A DNA stretch of 64,000 nucleotides from DASUPK01 sp963801055 (lineage in GTDB: Bacteria; Actinomycetota; Thermoleophilia; Solirubrobacterales; 70-9): NCBI GenBank assembly GCA_963801055.1, contig CAWDDE010000001.1, forward strand, positions 934,753 to 998,752, in the 5' to 3' direction. The notes under the pieces are model-generated. The model was given only the letters and a program-made list of their open reading frames with translations, searched no databases and had not been told where the DNA came from. Positions 33,711 through 43,056 of the stretch are shown in pieces. A program made the position numbers and the translations under genes. The stretch's first letter is position 1. Every line of letters starts with the position of its first letter.

Positions 33711-36163
33711 GGAGCGACCCCCCGATCTTCTCGACCGCCGACTCGATCGCCCGACGCCGCTCGCCGACCTCCTCGTCGGTAAGGGTCCGATCCGCGGCCC
33801 GGAAGCTGAGCCGCAGCGCCAGGCTCTTGCGCCCCTCGCCCAGCTGCTCGCCCCGGTAGAGGTCGAACACCTCGGCCGAGCGCAGCAGCTCGCCGCCCCC
33901 CTCGAGTACGGCGGCCCGGACCTCGGCCGCCGGAACGTCTTCATCGACCACGACCGCCACGTCCTGGTGGACGGCGGGATAGGAGATCACGTCCTCGTAG
34001 GTCTCCTCGCCCAGCGGGGCCGCGGCAACCAATGGGGCAAGGTCGACCTCGAAGCCCGCCGCGCTCTCCAGGTCCCACTCCCGGCAGACGAGCGGGTGGA
34101 TCTCGCCGATCCAGCCGGCGTCCTCGCCGGCGACCATGACGCGTCCGGAGCGGCCAGGGTGCAGGAACGGCTCCTCCCCGGGAACCACCTCGACCGTCAC
34201 CCCGAGCTGCGTCGCCAGCGCCTCGAGCGCTCCCTTGAGCGAGTAGAAGTCAGCCTCGACGGGATCGGCCCGCCAGCCGCCTGCCCGGAGGGAGCCCGTG
34301 GCGAGGCAGCCGATCCGCCACGGCTCGTAGGCGGGTGCCGGTCGGTGGCCGACGAACTTGCCCGCCAGGACGCCGTCGTGAGGCGAGGAGCCCTCGCGGA
34401 GGTAGGCGCGGCCCGACTCGAAGAGGGCAACCCGCTCCGCCCCGTGGGCGAGGTTGTAGCGGCAGCCGTCGAGCAGCGATGCGAGCACCGCAGTGCGCTC
34501 GACGGAGTGCTCGATCGAGAGCGGATTGGAGACGCGGATCGGCTCCGACCTCAGATCGCCCGCAGGAATCCGGAGGCGCCCCGGCATGCCGGGGTCCGTG
34601 AGGCTGAGGCTGACCACGGCGTCGAAGCCGATGTCGCGCATGACGTCCTCGGCGCGTCTGCGCAGTCGCTGTTCCCGGCTCAGCGCGCCGGCCTGGCCGC
34701 TCGTGGAGGGAAGGGTCGAGGGCAGGTTCTTCGCATAGCCGTGGATCCGGCCGACCTCCTCGATCAGGTCGGCCTCGCGGGTGACGTCGTAGTGCCGGTG
34801 GAGTGGCACGGTCGCCACCAGCTCGTCCCCGTTCCGCTCCACCGCGAAGTCGAGCCGCTCGAGGTAATCGACGCACTGCTCCGCGCGTGATCGGCATGCC
34901 GAGGAGCCGCTCGACCCGCTCATGGCGGAGCCCCACCCGGTGGGGCTCGGGGATCTCGGCGGCCTCGTCGATCGTCCCCGGGACCAGCCTGGCGCCGCAA
35001 ACCTCGACCATCAGCCGCGAGGCGATGCGCTGGGCCCGGATCGCGAGCTCCGGATGGAGCTGCTTCTCGAAGCGGTTCGAGGCGTCCGAGCGCAGGCCGA
35101 GCTTGCGCGAGGTCCGCAGGATGTTCACCCCGTTCCAGTTGGCGACCTCGAGCAGGACGCGCGTCGTCGAGTCGGAGACCTCGGAGACCTGGCCGCCCAT
35201 GATCCCGGCGATGCCCGAGGGCCCGTTGCGGTCGCAGACCAGCACGGTCTCCGAATCGAAGGTCCGCTCGATCCCGTCCAGCGTGGTCATCTTCTCCCCC
35301 TCCTTGGCGGTCCTGATGGTGAGCGCTCCATCGGGCACCTTGTCGAGGTCGAAGGCGTGCAGCGGCTGCGCGGTCATCAGCATCACGTAGTTGGTGATGT
35401 CGACCACGTTGTTGATCGGCCTCATTCCGGCTGCGATCAGGCGGGCCTTGAGCCAAAGCGGCGACGGGCCGATCTCGACGTCGGTGAACACCCGAGCGGT
35501 GAACCGCGGACAGAGCTCGGGCACCACGACTGTGACCGAGGCGTAGTCGGTGACCTCTCCCTCGCCGGTCGCCTCGGCGTCCTCCTCCCAGGGGGGTTGC
35601 GCCAGCTCGGCACCGGTAATCGCGTGCACCTCTCGCGCCACTCCGTAGATGCCGAGACAGTCCACGCGGTTCGAGTTCACCTCGAGCTCCAGGACCGACT
35701 CGGCGACGGGAATGACCTCGTCAAGCGGCGTACCGGGCTTGACGCCGTCGTCGAGCACGGCGATCCCGTCGGCGTCGTCGCCGATCTCGAGCTCGGCCTC
35801 CGAGAGGATCATCCCGTCGGACTCGACGCCGCGCAGCTTGGCCTTGCCGAGCTTGCTGCCGTCGGGCATCTCGGCGCCGGGCAGCGCGACGGGAACCGTC
35901 TGCCCGGCCGCCACGTTGGGGGCGCCGCAGACGATCGTCCGGCCACCCTCGCCGGCGTCCACCTCGCAGACGCTGAGCCGGTCCGCGTCGGGATGCTGCT
36001 CGACCGAGAGCACCTTGCCGACGACGAAGCTGTCCGACGAGGCCGCGCCGACCTGTGAGATCCGTTCGACCTCGGTGGTGTGCATCCCGATCTCATCGCC
36101 GATCTCATCGAAGGTGAGATCGGGATCGCAGTAGGCACGCAGCCAGCTTTCTGGGACCCTCAT
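33703..36163 (-). CDS. pheT: Phenylalanine-tRNA ligase beta subunit, interrupted by a frameshift
   Basis: Starts MRVPESWLRAYCDPDLTFDE at the ATG 36163 with a tRNA-binding EMAP-like domain (SFVVGKVLSVEQHPDADRL). Then come B3/B4 and B5 domains (GMRPINNVVDITNYVMLMTA, RKLGLRSDASNRFEKQLHPE), the catalytic-like core, and the C-terminal anticodon-binding domain ending EEVGERRRAIESAVEKIGG. The frame changes near 34885, where LLGMPITR continues as EQCVDYLERLDFAVERNGDE. Total length is 3n+1, so one surplus base in the G/C run is enough. The gene should be essential; an assembly error is likely. The 4-base ATGA overlap couples it to pheS. Confidence 0.93.
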
Positions 36164-37287
36164 CGGAACTGCTCCAGAACGCGGACGTCGTTTTCGAAGA
36201 ACTTGCGCAGGTCGGGGACCCCGTACTTGAGCATCGCGATCCGCTCGATCCCCATCCCGAAGGCGAAGCCCTGGACCCGCTCGGGGTCGTAGCCCTTCTC
36301 CCTGACGAAGCCGTAGACGTTCGGATCGACCATCCCCGCCCCGAGGATCTCGATCCAGCCGACCCCCTTGCAGATCGGATCGCGCGAGCCGTCGGGGAGC
36401 TTGCCGGTGCCGCCGCAGCGGAAGCAGGAGACGTCGACCTCGACGCTGGGCTCGGTGAACGGGAAAAAGCCGGGCCGGAAGCGAGTCTCGCGCTCCGGCC
36501 CGAAGATCGCCCGGGCGAACTCGTCCAGCGTCCCCTTCAGGTCGGCGAGCGTGATGTCGGCACCGACCGCGAGGCCCTCGACCTGGTGGAAGATCGGGCT
36601 GTGCGTCGCGTCGAAGGGGTCCGAGCGATAGCACCGCCCGGGCACGACGATGAAGATCGGCGGCGGCTGGGCCTCCATCGAGCGGACCTGCATCGGCGAG
36701 GTGTGGGTCCTGAGGACGACGTCCTCGGGCCCCGGCGGAAGCTCCTCGCCGTTGGAGGGGATCCGCAGATCGGCCCGCAGCGTGGACGGATCGACGTAGA
36801 AGGTGTCCTGCGCCATCCGCGCCGGGTGACCGGGCGGATGGTTGAGCGCCGTGAAGTTGTAGTAGTCGAGCTCGACCTCGGGCCCCTCCATCACCCGGTA
36901 GCCGAGGCCCACGAAGGTGTCCTCGATCTCCCTCTGAGTACGGATCAGGGGGTTCTGGGCGCCCGCCGGCGCGAGCAGCGCCCCGGGGAGGGTGACGTCG
37001 ATCGCGTCCTCGGCCAGCCGCGTGCCGAGCTCGCTGGCGTCGAGCTCCGCGCCCCTCGACTCGAGCACAGACTCGAGCTCGCGGCGCGCCTCATTCCCGG
37101 CCTTGCCGACCGCGCCGCGCTGATCGGCTGGCAGCTCGGCGATCCCGCGCAGGATCTGGGTGAGATCCGCCTTACGGCCCAGGTAGCGAACCCGCAGCTC
37201 CTCGAGCTCGGCCGTGGTCGAGGCGGAACCGATCGCGTCGGTCGCCTCCTTCCTGATCTCCTCGATCCGCTCAGTCCCCATCGCCAT
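36160..37287 (-). CDS. pheS: Phenylalanine-tRNA ligase alpha subunit
   Basis: Catalytic subunit of the class II enzyme. ATG at 37287 after GGTGGGGAG, giving 375 residues. It shows the coiled-coil N-terminus (TTAELEELRVRYLGRKADLT), LPGALLAPAGAQNPL, RTHTSPMQVRSMEAQ, the motif 2 part RSDPFDATHSPIFHQVEG, a Cys motif CFRCGGTGKLPDG, and GFAFGMGIERIAMLKYGV. The open frame continues upstream over the trmH end, but that part is not coding for PheS. Confidence 0.96.
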   Translation of the reverse strand: MAMGTERIEEIRKEATDAIGSASTTAELEELRVRYLGRKADLTQILRGIAELPADQRGAVGKAGNEARRELESVLESRGAELDASELGTRLAEDAIDVTLPGALLAPAGAQNPLIRTQREIEDTFVGLGYRVMEGPEVELDYYNFTALNHPPGHPARMAQDTFYVDPSTLRADLRIPSNGEELPPGPEDVVLRTHTSPMQVRSMEAQPPPIFIVVPGRCYRSDPFDATHSPIFHQVEGLAVGADITLADLKGTLDEFARAIFGPERETRFRPGFFPFTEPSVEVDVSCFRCGGTGKLPDGSRDPICKGVGWIEILGAGMVDPNVYGFVREKGYDPERVQGFAFGMGIERIAMLKYGVPDLRKFFENDVRVLEQFR

Positions 37288-37295
37288 CTCCCCAC

Positions 37296-38061
37296 CTATA
37301 TCGGGTTGCTCCTCCGACTTCTCACGGGTCGCGCTGTCGCGCGCCCTCGCATATGCGGGGCACCCTCGCACATCGATATCCGCTGCAGGGCGATCGCAGC
37401 CGCCGCCGCGACGTTCAGCGACTCGGCGCCCTCGCGCAGTGGGATCGTCACCTGCACGTCGCAGTGCTCGACCGTCGCCCCGGGCAGCCCCTCGCGCTCG
37501 GCGCCGAGGCAGACGGTCGCCATCCCGTCGAGAGCATCGAGCGGCTCGCCGGCATGCGCGATCGAGCGCAGCCCGCGGCTCTGGCGTTGCGTCGATCCCG
37601 CCGCGCAGCAGCGGCTCGGCGAACACCGCTCCCATGCTGGCCCGCACGGCGTGCGGCCCGAAGGGGTCCGCGCAATCCGGACCGAGCACCACCGAGCCGC
37701 CGACCAGGGCGTTCGCTGTGCGGATCACGGTGCCGACGTTCCCCGGGTCGGAGACGCCGTGCAGATAGACGCAGGGGGCCTCGGCCTGATCGGCCCAGGC
37801 CTCTCGCCAGACGCCGATCGCGCGGGTCCCGGAGGCAAGCGTCGAGAAGTGATCGAGGAGCGCCGGCTCGACCTCGGTTCCGCCGAGACCCTCCCCGGCC
37901 GCGGTCAGCAGCTCGACGGGTTCGGCGCCCGCCGACCGCGCCGCGGCGAGCAGGTCCTCGCCCTCGCCGACGAAAAGACCCTCGCGCTCGCGGCTTCGCC
38001 GCCTGCCGAGGCGGCGAATCAGCTTGAGCTTCTCATTGTGGGGGCTGGTAATCATCGTCAT
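37296..38061 (-). CDS. TrmH/SpoU-family RNA 2'-O-methyltransferase, interrupted by a frameshift
   Basis: The ATG at 38061 opens an N-terminal substrate-binding part (SPHNEKLKLIRRLGRRRSRE) and SPOUT motif 1 (LHGVSDPGNVGTVIRTANAL). Around 37575-37590 homology moves to another frame holding AHAGEPLDALDG, motif 2 VCLGAEREGLPG and motif 3 IPLREGAESLNVAAAAAI. Total length 3n+1 fits one extra base. It occupies the position of tsnR/trmH next to pheS in related genomes. The last codons pass through the 29-bp repeat (MRGRATARPV). Target is probably 23S rRNA, by analogy. Confidence 0.9.
37324..37352 (-). repeat. 29-bp palindromic dispersed repeat, copy 3 (3' end of trmH)
   Basis: Identical to copy 1 over all 29 bases. 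It falls in the last codons of the trmH frame and about 40 bp upstream of the pheS start. Read in the pheS frame it again gives ARARDSATR; read in the trmH frame it gives MRGRATARP. Confidence 0.8.
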
Positions 38062-38073
38062 GGGTGTCCTGAA

Positions 38074-38106
38074 ATGAAAAAGGCGGCTCCGCCTCGCGGA
38101 CCGCCC
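38074..38106 (-). terminator. Intrinsic terminator of the infC-rplT operon
   Basis: On the minus strand GGCGGTCC, a 7-base loop and GGAGCCGCC (one bulge) are followed by TTTTTCATTT. It lies 28 bp past the rplT stop and 12 bp before the trmH start codon, so it should separate the ribosomal-protein operon from trmH-pheST-arg transcription. Confidence 0.8.
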
Positions 38107-38133
38107 GGGGAATCTGGCTCTGGCTGCCTCGAG

Positions 38134-38493
38134 CTAGGTGGCGGCAGCCTCCCGGGCGAGCTCGACAAATCGGCGGAATCCATCGGGGTCGTTGACCGCG
38201 ATATCGGCGAGCACCTTGCGGTTCACCTCGACGCCGGCCTGGTCGAGGCCATGGATCAGCTCCGAGTAGCTCATCCCCTCGCGCCGGGCCGCGGCGTTGA
38301 TCCGCGTGATCCAGAGCCGGCGGAAGTCACGCTTGCGGGTGCGCCTGTCCCGGTACGCGTAGGCGTCCGAGCGCATCAGCTGCTCGTTCGCGAGCCGGTA
38401 GCTCGAGTGCTTGCGGCCGTAGTAGCCCTTGGCGCGGTCGAGCACCTTCTTCTTGCGCCGCTTCCGGGCGACGGCGTTGGTCGCGCGCGGCAT
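38134..38493 (-). CDS. rplT: 50S ribosomal protein L20
   Basis: 119 residues: MPRATNAVARKRRKKKVLDR, GYYGRKHSSYRLANEQLMRS, YRDRRTRKRDFRRLWITRIN and the C-terminal globular part SYSELIHGLDQAGVEVNRKV. All L20 landmarks are complete. The ATG overlaps the rpmI stop by one base (TGATG), as often seen for L35-L20. In other bacteria L20 represses this operon; no leader pseudoknot was recognised here. Confidence 0.98.
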   Translation of the reverse strand: MPRATNAVARKRRKKKVLDRAKGYYGRKHSSYRLANEQLMRSDAYAYRDRRTRKRDFRRLWITRINAAARREGMSYSELIHGLDQAGVEVNRKVLADIAVNDPDGFRRFVELAREAAAT

Positions 38494-38696
38494 CAGCGAC
38501 CACCCCCCGCGAGTAGCGTCTTGACCCGCTTGCGGTCCGCACGCGAGATCACCGAGGGTCGCCCGAGGCGCCGCTTCCGTGCGGCCGACTTCTTCTCGAG
38601 AATGTGGCTCGAATTGGCGCGCCTGCCGCGTAGCTTGCCCGTGGCGGTCTTGCGGAACCGCTTCTTCGAGCCAGCGTGGGTCTTCATCTTCGGCAT
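38493..38696 (-). CDS. rpmI: 50S ribosomal protein L35
   Basis: 67 residues with the full family sequence: PKMKTHAGSKKRFRKTATGK, LRGRRANSSHILEKKSAARK and RRLGRPSVISRADRKRVKTL. It is translated immediately before L20 with an overlapping stop/start. Confidence 0.98.
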   Translation of the reverse strand: MPKMKTHAGSKKRFRKTATGKLRGRRANSSHILEKKSAARKRRLGRPSVISRADRKRVKTLLAGGGR

Positions 38697-38737
38697 CGGG
38701 CCGACTATTGAAGCAGACGCAACCCCAGCTTCCGGGA

Positions 38738-39034
38738 CTACGCGATGCGGTCCCCGAGCTCCACATCCTCGTCGGGCCGCAGCAGGATGACGCCCTTCGC
38801 CTCGTCGAGCGCCCCCACCACCAGCACCTCGGAGGTGAACGGGCCGATTCGCTTCGGCGGCAAGTTCACCACCGCGACCACCAGCCGCCCCTCGAGCTCG
38901 TCTCGCGGATAATTGGTGATCTGCGCGGAGGAACGCTTCCGACCGATCTCGGGACCGAAGTCGATCTCGAGCTTCCAGGCCGGTACCCGCGCCCTGGGGA
39001 ACTCCTCCACCCCCACCACCCGGCCGACCCGCAT
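38738..39034 (-). CDS. CsaA-like tRNA-binding-domain protein
   Basis: An OB-fold protein of the EMAP/CsaA type: MRVGRVVGVEEFPRARVPAW, KLEIDFGPEIGRKRSSAQIT, RLVVAVVNLPPKRIGPFTSE, VLVVGALDEAKGVILLRPDE. CsaA binds tRNA and has chaperone-like activity. Homology continues upstream of the ATG at 39034 (ALTWEQFEAVD). A matching start exists only out of frame, at the ATG directly after the infC stop (39075). A one-base indel near 39065 would restore a start there. It is inserted between infC and rpmI, which is not the usual arrangement. Confidence 0.85.
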   Translation of the reverse strand: MRVGRVVGVEEFPRARVPAWKLEIDFGPEIGRKRSSAQITNYPRDELEGRLVVAVVNLPPKRIGPFTSEVLVVGALDEAKGVILLRPDEDVELGDRIA

Positions 39035-39075
39035 GTCGACGGCCTCGAACTGCTCCCAGGTGAGGGCGGGCTCAT

Positions 39076-39651
39076 TCAGCTGGCGGCGGCTTCCTTCTCC
39101 TGGCCGGCGTTCCGCGTCGGGGCGAGCAGCATGGTCATGTTGCGCCCCTCCTGCAGCGGCTCCTGCTCCATCGTCCCGATCTCGGAGACGTCCTGGAGGA
39201 GCCGATCGAGGAGCGCCCGGCCGCGCTCGGGATGGCTTTGCTCGCGGCCGCGGAACATGATCGTCACCTTGACCTTGTCCTGGTTGCGCAGGAAGCGCTG
39301 GACGTGGCCGCGCTTGGTCTCGTAGTCGTGCTGGGCGATCTTGGGCCGCAGCTTGATCTCCCGCACGTTCACCTGCTGCTGGTGCTTGCGGGCAGCCTTG
39401 GCCTTCTGCTCCTGCTCGTACTTGTACTTCGAGTAGTCGAGCACGCGGGCGACCGGGGGATTGGAGGTGGGGGCGACCTCGACCAGGTCGAGGTCGCGCT
39501 CGCGCGCATACTCGAGGGCCTCGGGGGTCTTCACGATCCCCACCTGCTCCCCGGTCTCGTTGATCAGGCGCACCTCGGGGACCCGGATCCGCTCGTTGAT
39601 CCGGGTCTGATCGCGCTCGGGCGGTCGGCGGTCGAAGCGGGAGACCGCCAC
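39076..39651 (-). CDS. infC: Translation initiation factor IF-3
   Basis: IF-3 prevents premature subunit joining and checks the start codon. The N-domain has RINERIRVPEVRLINETGEQ and the linker EQEQKAKAARKHQQQVNVRE; the C-domain has IKLRPKIAQHDYETKRGHVQ and RGREQSHPERGRALLDRLLQ, as expected. The GTG at 39651 gives 191 residues. infC often starts at a rare codon, so an ATC (before NERIR) cannot be excluded. It heads the infC-csaA-rpmI-rplT operon. Confidence 0.96.
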   Translation of the reverse strand: MAVSRFDRRPPERDQTRINERIRVPEVRLINETGEQVGIVKTPEALEYARERDLDLVEVAPTSNPPVARVLDYSKYKYEQEQKAKAARKHQQQVNVREIKLRPKIAQHDYETKRGHVQRFLRNQDKVKVTIMFRGREQSHPERGRALLDRLLQDVSEIGTMEQEPLQEGRNMTMLLAPTRNAGQEKEAAAS

Positions 39652-39754
39652 TAGCTGCGCAGAAGGTAGATCTTCAATCTGATGGGCGAGAGGCGGTCGG
39701 GGAGGCGGGCACGAGGGCGCTTAGAGGCGCGGCGTGGTGTCGGTGCCCGGCATT

Positions 39755-39795
39755 GCGGGCAGTATAAACACCCGCTCTGGGTCGCAGGGCGCCTC
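39755..39795 (-). promoter_or_regulatory. Possible promoter of the infC operon
   Basis: On the minus strand a clear -10-like TATACT (39766-39761) is preceded by GTGTT and a G/C-rich spacer, with a weak -35 candidate (TGCGAC) upstream. It would leave a leader of about 100 bases before infC, containing a small hairpin GCCCG/CGGGC at 39744-39760. Confidence 0.4.
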
Positions 39796-39808
39796 GACGA
39801 ATGAGCAG

Positions 39809-41758
39809 CTAATCGCCCACCTCCTCATGCATGCGTGCGGTCAGGCCGCTGACGTCCATCGCGCCCAGATCGCCGTCGCCGTGGTGGCGCACGGAGACCG
39901 ACCCGGACTCGATCTCCTTGTCGCCCACGACCAGCATGTAGGGCGCCTTCGAAAGCTCGGCGTCGCGGATCTTGCGGCCGACGGACTCGGTGCGATCGTC
40001 GACCCGCACCCGGAAGCCGCTTCCCCGAAGCTCGCGCGCGATCTCGCCCCCGCGCTCGTTGTGGCGGTCGGCCACGGGTAGGACGACCGCCTGGACCGGT
40101 GCCAGCCACAGGGGGAAGCGACCGCCGTAGTGCTCGATCAGGATCCCCGCGAAGCGCTCCATCGAGCCGAGGAGAGCGCGGTGGATCATCACCGGACGAT
40201 GCTCGGCGTTGTCGGCACCCGTGTAGGTGAGCTCGAAGCGCTCAGGCATCTGGAAGTCGAGCTGACAGGTCCCGCACTGCCAGGAGCGACCGAGGGCGTC
40301 GGTGATGTGGAAGTCGATCTTCGGGCCGTAGAAGGTGCCCTCCCCGGGGCTCACGTCGTAGGGCCGGCCCTGCCGCTCGAGCGCCTCGCGCAGCGCCTCC
40401 TCGGCCCGATGCCACTGCTCGTCGGTCCCGATCGACTTCTCCGGCCGGGTCGAGAGCTCGACCCGGACCTCATCGAAGCCGAAGCGCTCGTAGAGCTCGT
40501 CGATGGCGGTGCAGATCGAGTCGACCTCGTCGGTCACCTGATCGAGCGTGCAGAAGACATGCGCGTCATCCTGGGTGAAGGCCCGTACCCGTAGCAGGCC
40601 GTGGAGCACCCCCTCCCGCTCGTAGCGCGAGACGAGGCCGAACTCTGCGAGGCGCAAGGGCAGCTCGCGGTAGGAGTGACGGCTCGAGGCGAAGACCAGG
40701 CAGGCGCCCGGGCAGTTCATCGGCTTGAGCGCGTACTCGCGCGCCTCCCCCGAGCCCTCCCGCTCGGAGGGAGCGGTGAAGAACATGTTCTCCTTGTAGT
40801 TGTCCCAGTGGCCTGAGCGGTGCCAGAGCTCGACGTCGAGCACCTGCGGGGTCTTGATCTCCTCGTAGTGCCGCGCGTCGAGCTGCTTGCGCACCTCGGC
40901 CTCGATCAGCCCCAGCAGCACGGTGCCCTGAGGCAGCCAGAAGGGCATCCCCGGCGCCTCCGGGAGGAACTCGAAGAGGTCGAGCTGCGGGCCGAGCTTG
41001 CGGTGGTCGCGCTCGCGGGCCTGGCTGAGCCGCTCGAGGTGCTCCTCGAGGTCCTTCTTGTTCAGGAAGGCCGTGCCGTAGACACGAGTCAGCATCTGCC
41101 GGGTCTCGTCGCCGCGCCAGTATGCGCCCGCCAGTGAGGTCAGCTTGAAGGCGCCGATCCTCCCGGTTGACGGCCCGTGCGGCCCGCGGCAAAGGTCCTC
41201 GAAGGGGCCGTTCCGGTAGAGCGACACCGTCTTCGCCCCCTCGTCGCGCACCAGATCCCCGATCAGCTCGACCTTGTAGTCCTGGCCTTCCTTGCGGAAG
41301 AGCTCGATCGCCTCCTCGGCGGGCAGCTCGCGCCGCTCGAAGGGCTCGTCGGCCTTGATGTGCTCGGCCATCCGCTCCTCGATCCGCGCCAAGTCCTCCT
41401 CGCCGGGACTGCCGTCGGGAAACTCGATGTCGTAATAGAAGCCGTCGGCGATCGGCGGGCCGATCGAGATCTTGGCCTTCGGCCACAGATCGAGGACGGA
41501 CTCGGCAAGCACGTGCGCCGCGTCGTGACGGATCAGCTCGAGGGCCTCGGGATTGCGGTCGGTGACGATCTCGATCGACTCGCCGCCTGCCAAGGGCGCG
41601 GAGAGGTCGTGCAGCTCTCCATCGACGTTTACCGCGAGTGCGGCCTTTGCCAAACCGGAGCCGATCGCCGCGGCGGCGTCCGCGCCGGTCGCGCCGTCTT
41701 CCAGCTCCAGGGTGGAGCCGTCAGGGAGCTCGACCTGGATCTTCTCTGCGGTGTCCAC
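39809..41758 (-). CDS. thrS: Threonine-tRNA ligase
   Basis: Class II synthetase of 649 residues, GTG start. Order of domains: TGS (KIQVELPDGSTLELEDGATG), the editing domain with HDAAHVLAESVL and FEDLCRGPHGPSTGR, then the catalytic core with WLPQGTVLLGLIEAEVRKQL, ALKPMNCPGACLVFA (Cys zinc ligand), RVRAFTQDDAHVFCT and MIHRALLGSMERFAGILIEH. An anticodon-binding domain (LWLAPVQAVVLPVADRHNE) ends the protein. It is upstream of infC with a 157-bp gap and has a 99-bp region before it; no T-box was seen. Confidence 0.97.
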   Translation of the reverse strand: MDTAEKIQVELPDGSTLELEDGATGADAAAAIGSGLAKAALAVNVDGELHDLSAPLAGGESIEIVTDRNPEALELIRHDAAHVLAESVLDLWPKAKISIGPPIADGFYYDIEFPDGSPGEEDLARIEERMAEHIKADEPFERRELPAEEAIELFRKEGQDYKVELIGDLVRDEGAKTVSLYRNGPFEDLCRGPHGPSTGRIGAFKLTSLAGAYWRGDETRQMLTRVYGTAFLNKKDLEEHLERLSQARERDHRKLGPQLDLFEFLPEAPGMPFWLPQGTVLLGLIEAEVRKQLDARHYEEIKTPQVLDVELWHRSGHWDNYKENMFFTAPSEREGSGEAREYALKPMNCPGACLVFASSRHSYRELPLRLAEFGLVSRYEREGVLHGLLRVRAFTQDDAHVFCTLDQVTDEVDSICTAIDELYERFGFDEVRVELSTRPEKSIGTDEQWHRAEEALREALERQGRPYDVSPGEGTFYGPKIDFHITDALGRSWQCGTCQLDFQMPERFELTYTGADNAEHRPVMIHRALLGSMERFAGILIEHYGGRFPLWLAPVQAVVLPVADRHNERGGEIARELRGSGFRVRVDDRTESVGRKIRDAELSKAPYMLVVGDKEIESGSVSVRHHGDGDLGAMDVSGLTARMHEEVGD

Positions 41759-41857
41759 CGCGGCTGATGCTAGTGACAGGTCCGACGCCGACGGGGTTGA
41801 CTACGGTCGCCGATCGCCATAGCGTGACCAGGAGATCGTGTTCGAGGCGAGTGATCG

Positions 41858-42433
41858 ATGAATAGGTGTCTCGTCTGGCTGGTGGCGCTGTTTGTCTTGC
41901 TGCTCGCCGCGCCATCCTCGTTCGCGAGCGTGGGCAAGCAGTCCTACGAGGGTCCGGTGGCCAGCGAGGGGGTGGACGGGCGATCACCGACCGTGCGGGT
42001 CAAGGTCGAGTTCAAGAAGGTCCACCACCGTCGCGGGGCGCCCAGAACTCTGATCCTCTTCGCCCAGCGGGCGGTCGCGCTGTATTGCTCAAACGGGCAG
42101 AAGACGTACGCCGGGCCAAGCACGGAACTCGACGGCGGTCCGGGCGTCTTCGATGAACTGGGCGACACCGGACAGAGGATCAGGAAGGGCAAGTTCTCCG
42201 TCAGCGGCCTGAGCGCGGATGGGGGCGACACTCAGACGATCACCGGCCACGTCTCCAAGAAGGGAAACGCGACCGGCACGATCCGCATCGTCTCCTCCAA
42301 CCCCTTCTACGGCCAGTGTGATTCCGGAGTGGTGAGCTGGACCGCCTCGCCGGTGAGGGTGTTCTCACCACCGGTGCAGCCCCCCTGCGCCTTCCAGGGG
42401 ACCTGCCCGCGCTCCGCCCACGGCGGTGGCTAG
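41858..42433 (+). CDS. Secreted protein of unknown function
   Basis: The 191-residue product begins with a signal peptide (MNRCLVWLVALFVLLLAAPS, cleavage near SFASVG). The mature part looks like an all-beta domain: VKVEFKKVHHRRGAPRTLIL, the KGKFSVSGLSADGGDTQTIT segment, and GHVSKKGNATGTIRIV, a pattern common in bacterial secreted proteins of calycin-like or Ig-like appearance. Four Cys could form disulfides. The TAG overlaps the stop of the convergent gene in a CTAG. Confidence 0.65.
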   Translation: MNRCLVWLVALFVLLLAAPSSFASVGKQSYEGPVASEGVDGRSPTVRVKVEFKKVHHRRGAPRTLILFAQRAVALYCSNGQKTYAGPSTELDGGPGVFDELGDTGQRIRKGKFSVSGLSADGGDTQTITGHVSKKGNATGTIRIVSSNPFYGQCDSGVVSWTASPVRVFSPPVQPPCAFQGTCPRSAHGGG

Positions 42434-43035
42434 CCGCTGTAGTCGAACGTCGAGCCGTACCCACAGACGCCGCGGTAGCTGAAGGCGAGCGGGCCATCCT
42501 CGACGACCAGCTCGTCAGCGACCAGCTCGTCCCCGGTGCGCTCGTGTCCCGGGATCACGCAGGTGACCGTCTCCGGCCCCTGGTACCGGTCGCGGATTCG
42601 GACCCTGACTTGATCGCGAATCCGTAGGAGCTGACGGCGGCGAGTGTGGTCGACGTCGATTTCGACCGGGCGGACCGCGACGAGCTCGCTCGCCTTCCAG
42701 GCCCAGGGAAAGTGTGTCTCCGCGTCCCCTCCGAGCCTGCCTGTGAAGATCCTCTCCAGAGCGTTGCGCTGATCGTCCGCCGCTCTGGAATCGAGGTAGA
42801 GGATCCAGGTCCACGGCGAGCCCTCCTCGTCGTCGCTGTAGGTCAGCGCCAGCGCGACCGGCTGCCCACCCAGATCGACTCCGTCCGCGGCCCCCTCATC
42901 GATCAGCCAGGAGAGGACGCCCCTGCACACCCCGTGCGTGGAGCGGCCGCCCGGGACGCCGTCGATCCGGCGGCAGGGACAGATCGGGTCGCAGTTGCAT
43001 GACTCGAAGTAGCTGCCGCGAATCCGCCAGCTCAT
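42430..43035 (-). CDS. DUF1326-family protein
   Basis: The 201-residue protein begins SWRIRGSYFESCNCDPICPC, the Cys-rich hallmark of the DUF1326 family, with the following CRGVLSWLIDEGAADGVDL and LALTYSDDEEGSPWTWILYL parts as expected. The family is widespread and uncharacterised; the cysteines suggest metal binding. The tRNA-Val gene lies 21 bp upstream of the ATG at 43035, so the promoter may be beyond the tRNA. Confidence 0.88.
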   Translation of the reverse strand: MSWRIRGSYFESCNCDPICPCRRIDGVPGGRSTHGVCRGVLSWLIDEGAADGVDLGGQPVALALTYSDDEEGSPWTWILYLDSRAADDQRNALERIFTGRLGGDAETHFPWAWKASELVAVRPVEIDVDHTRRRQLLRIRDQVRVRIRDRYQGPETVTCVIPGHERTGDELVADELVVEDGPLAFSYRGVCGYGSTFDYSG

Positions 43036-43056
43036 CTCTCCGTCCCCATGACCAGA

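Noticed and set aside
37296..38061. Fusion protein of trmH and pheS
   Set aside because: The long open frame results from the trmH frameshift; pheS has its own ATG and GGGGAG ribosome site at 37287.
41759..41857. T-box leader in front of thrS
   Set aside because: No T-box sequence (AGGGTGGNACCGCG-like) or long leader; only 99 bp without a conserved stem.
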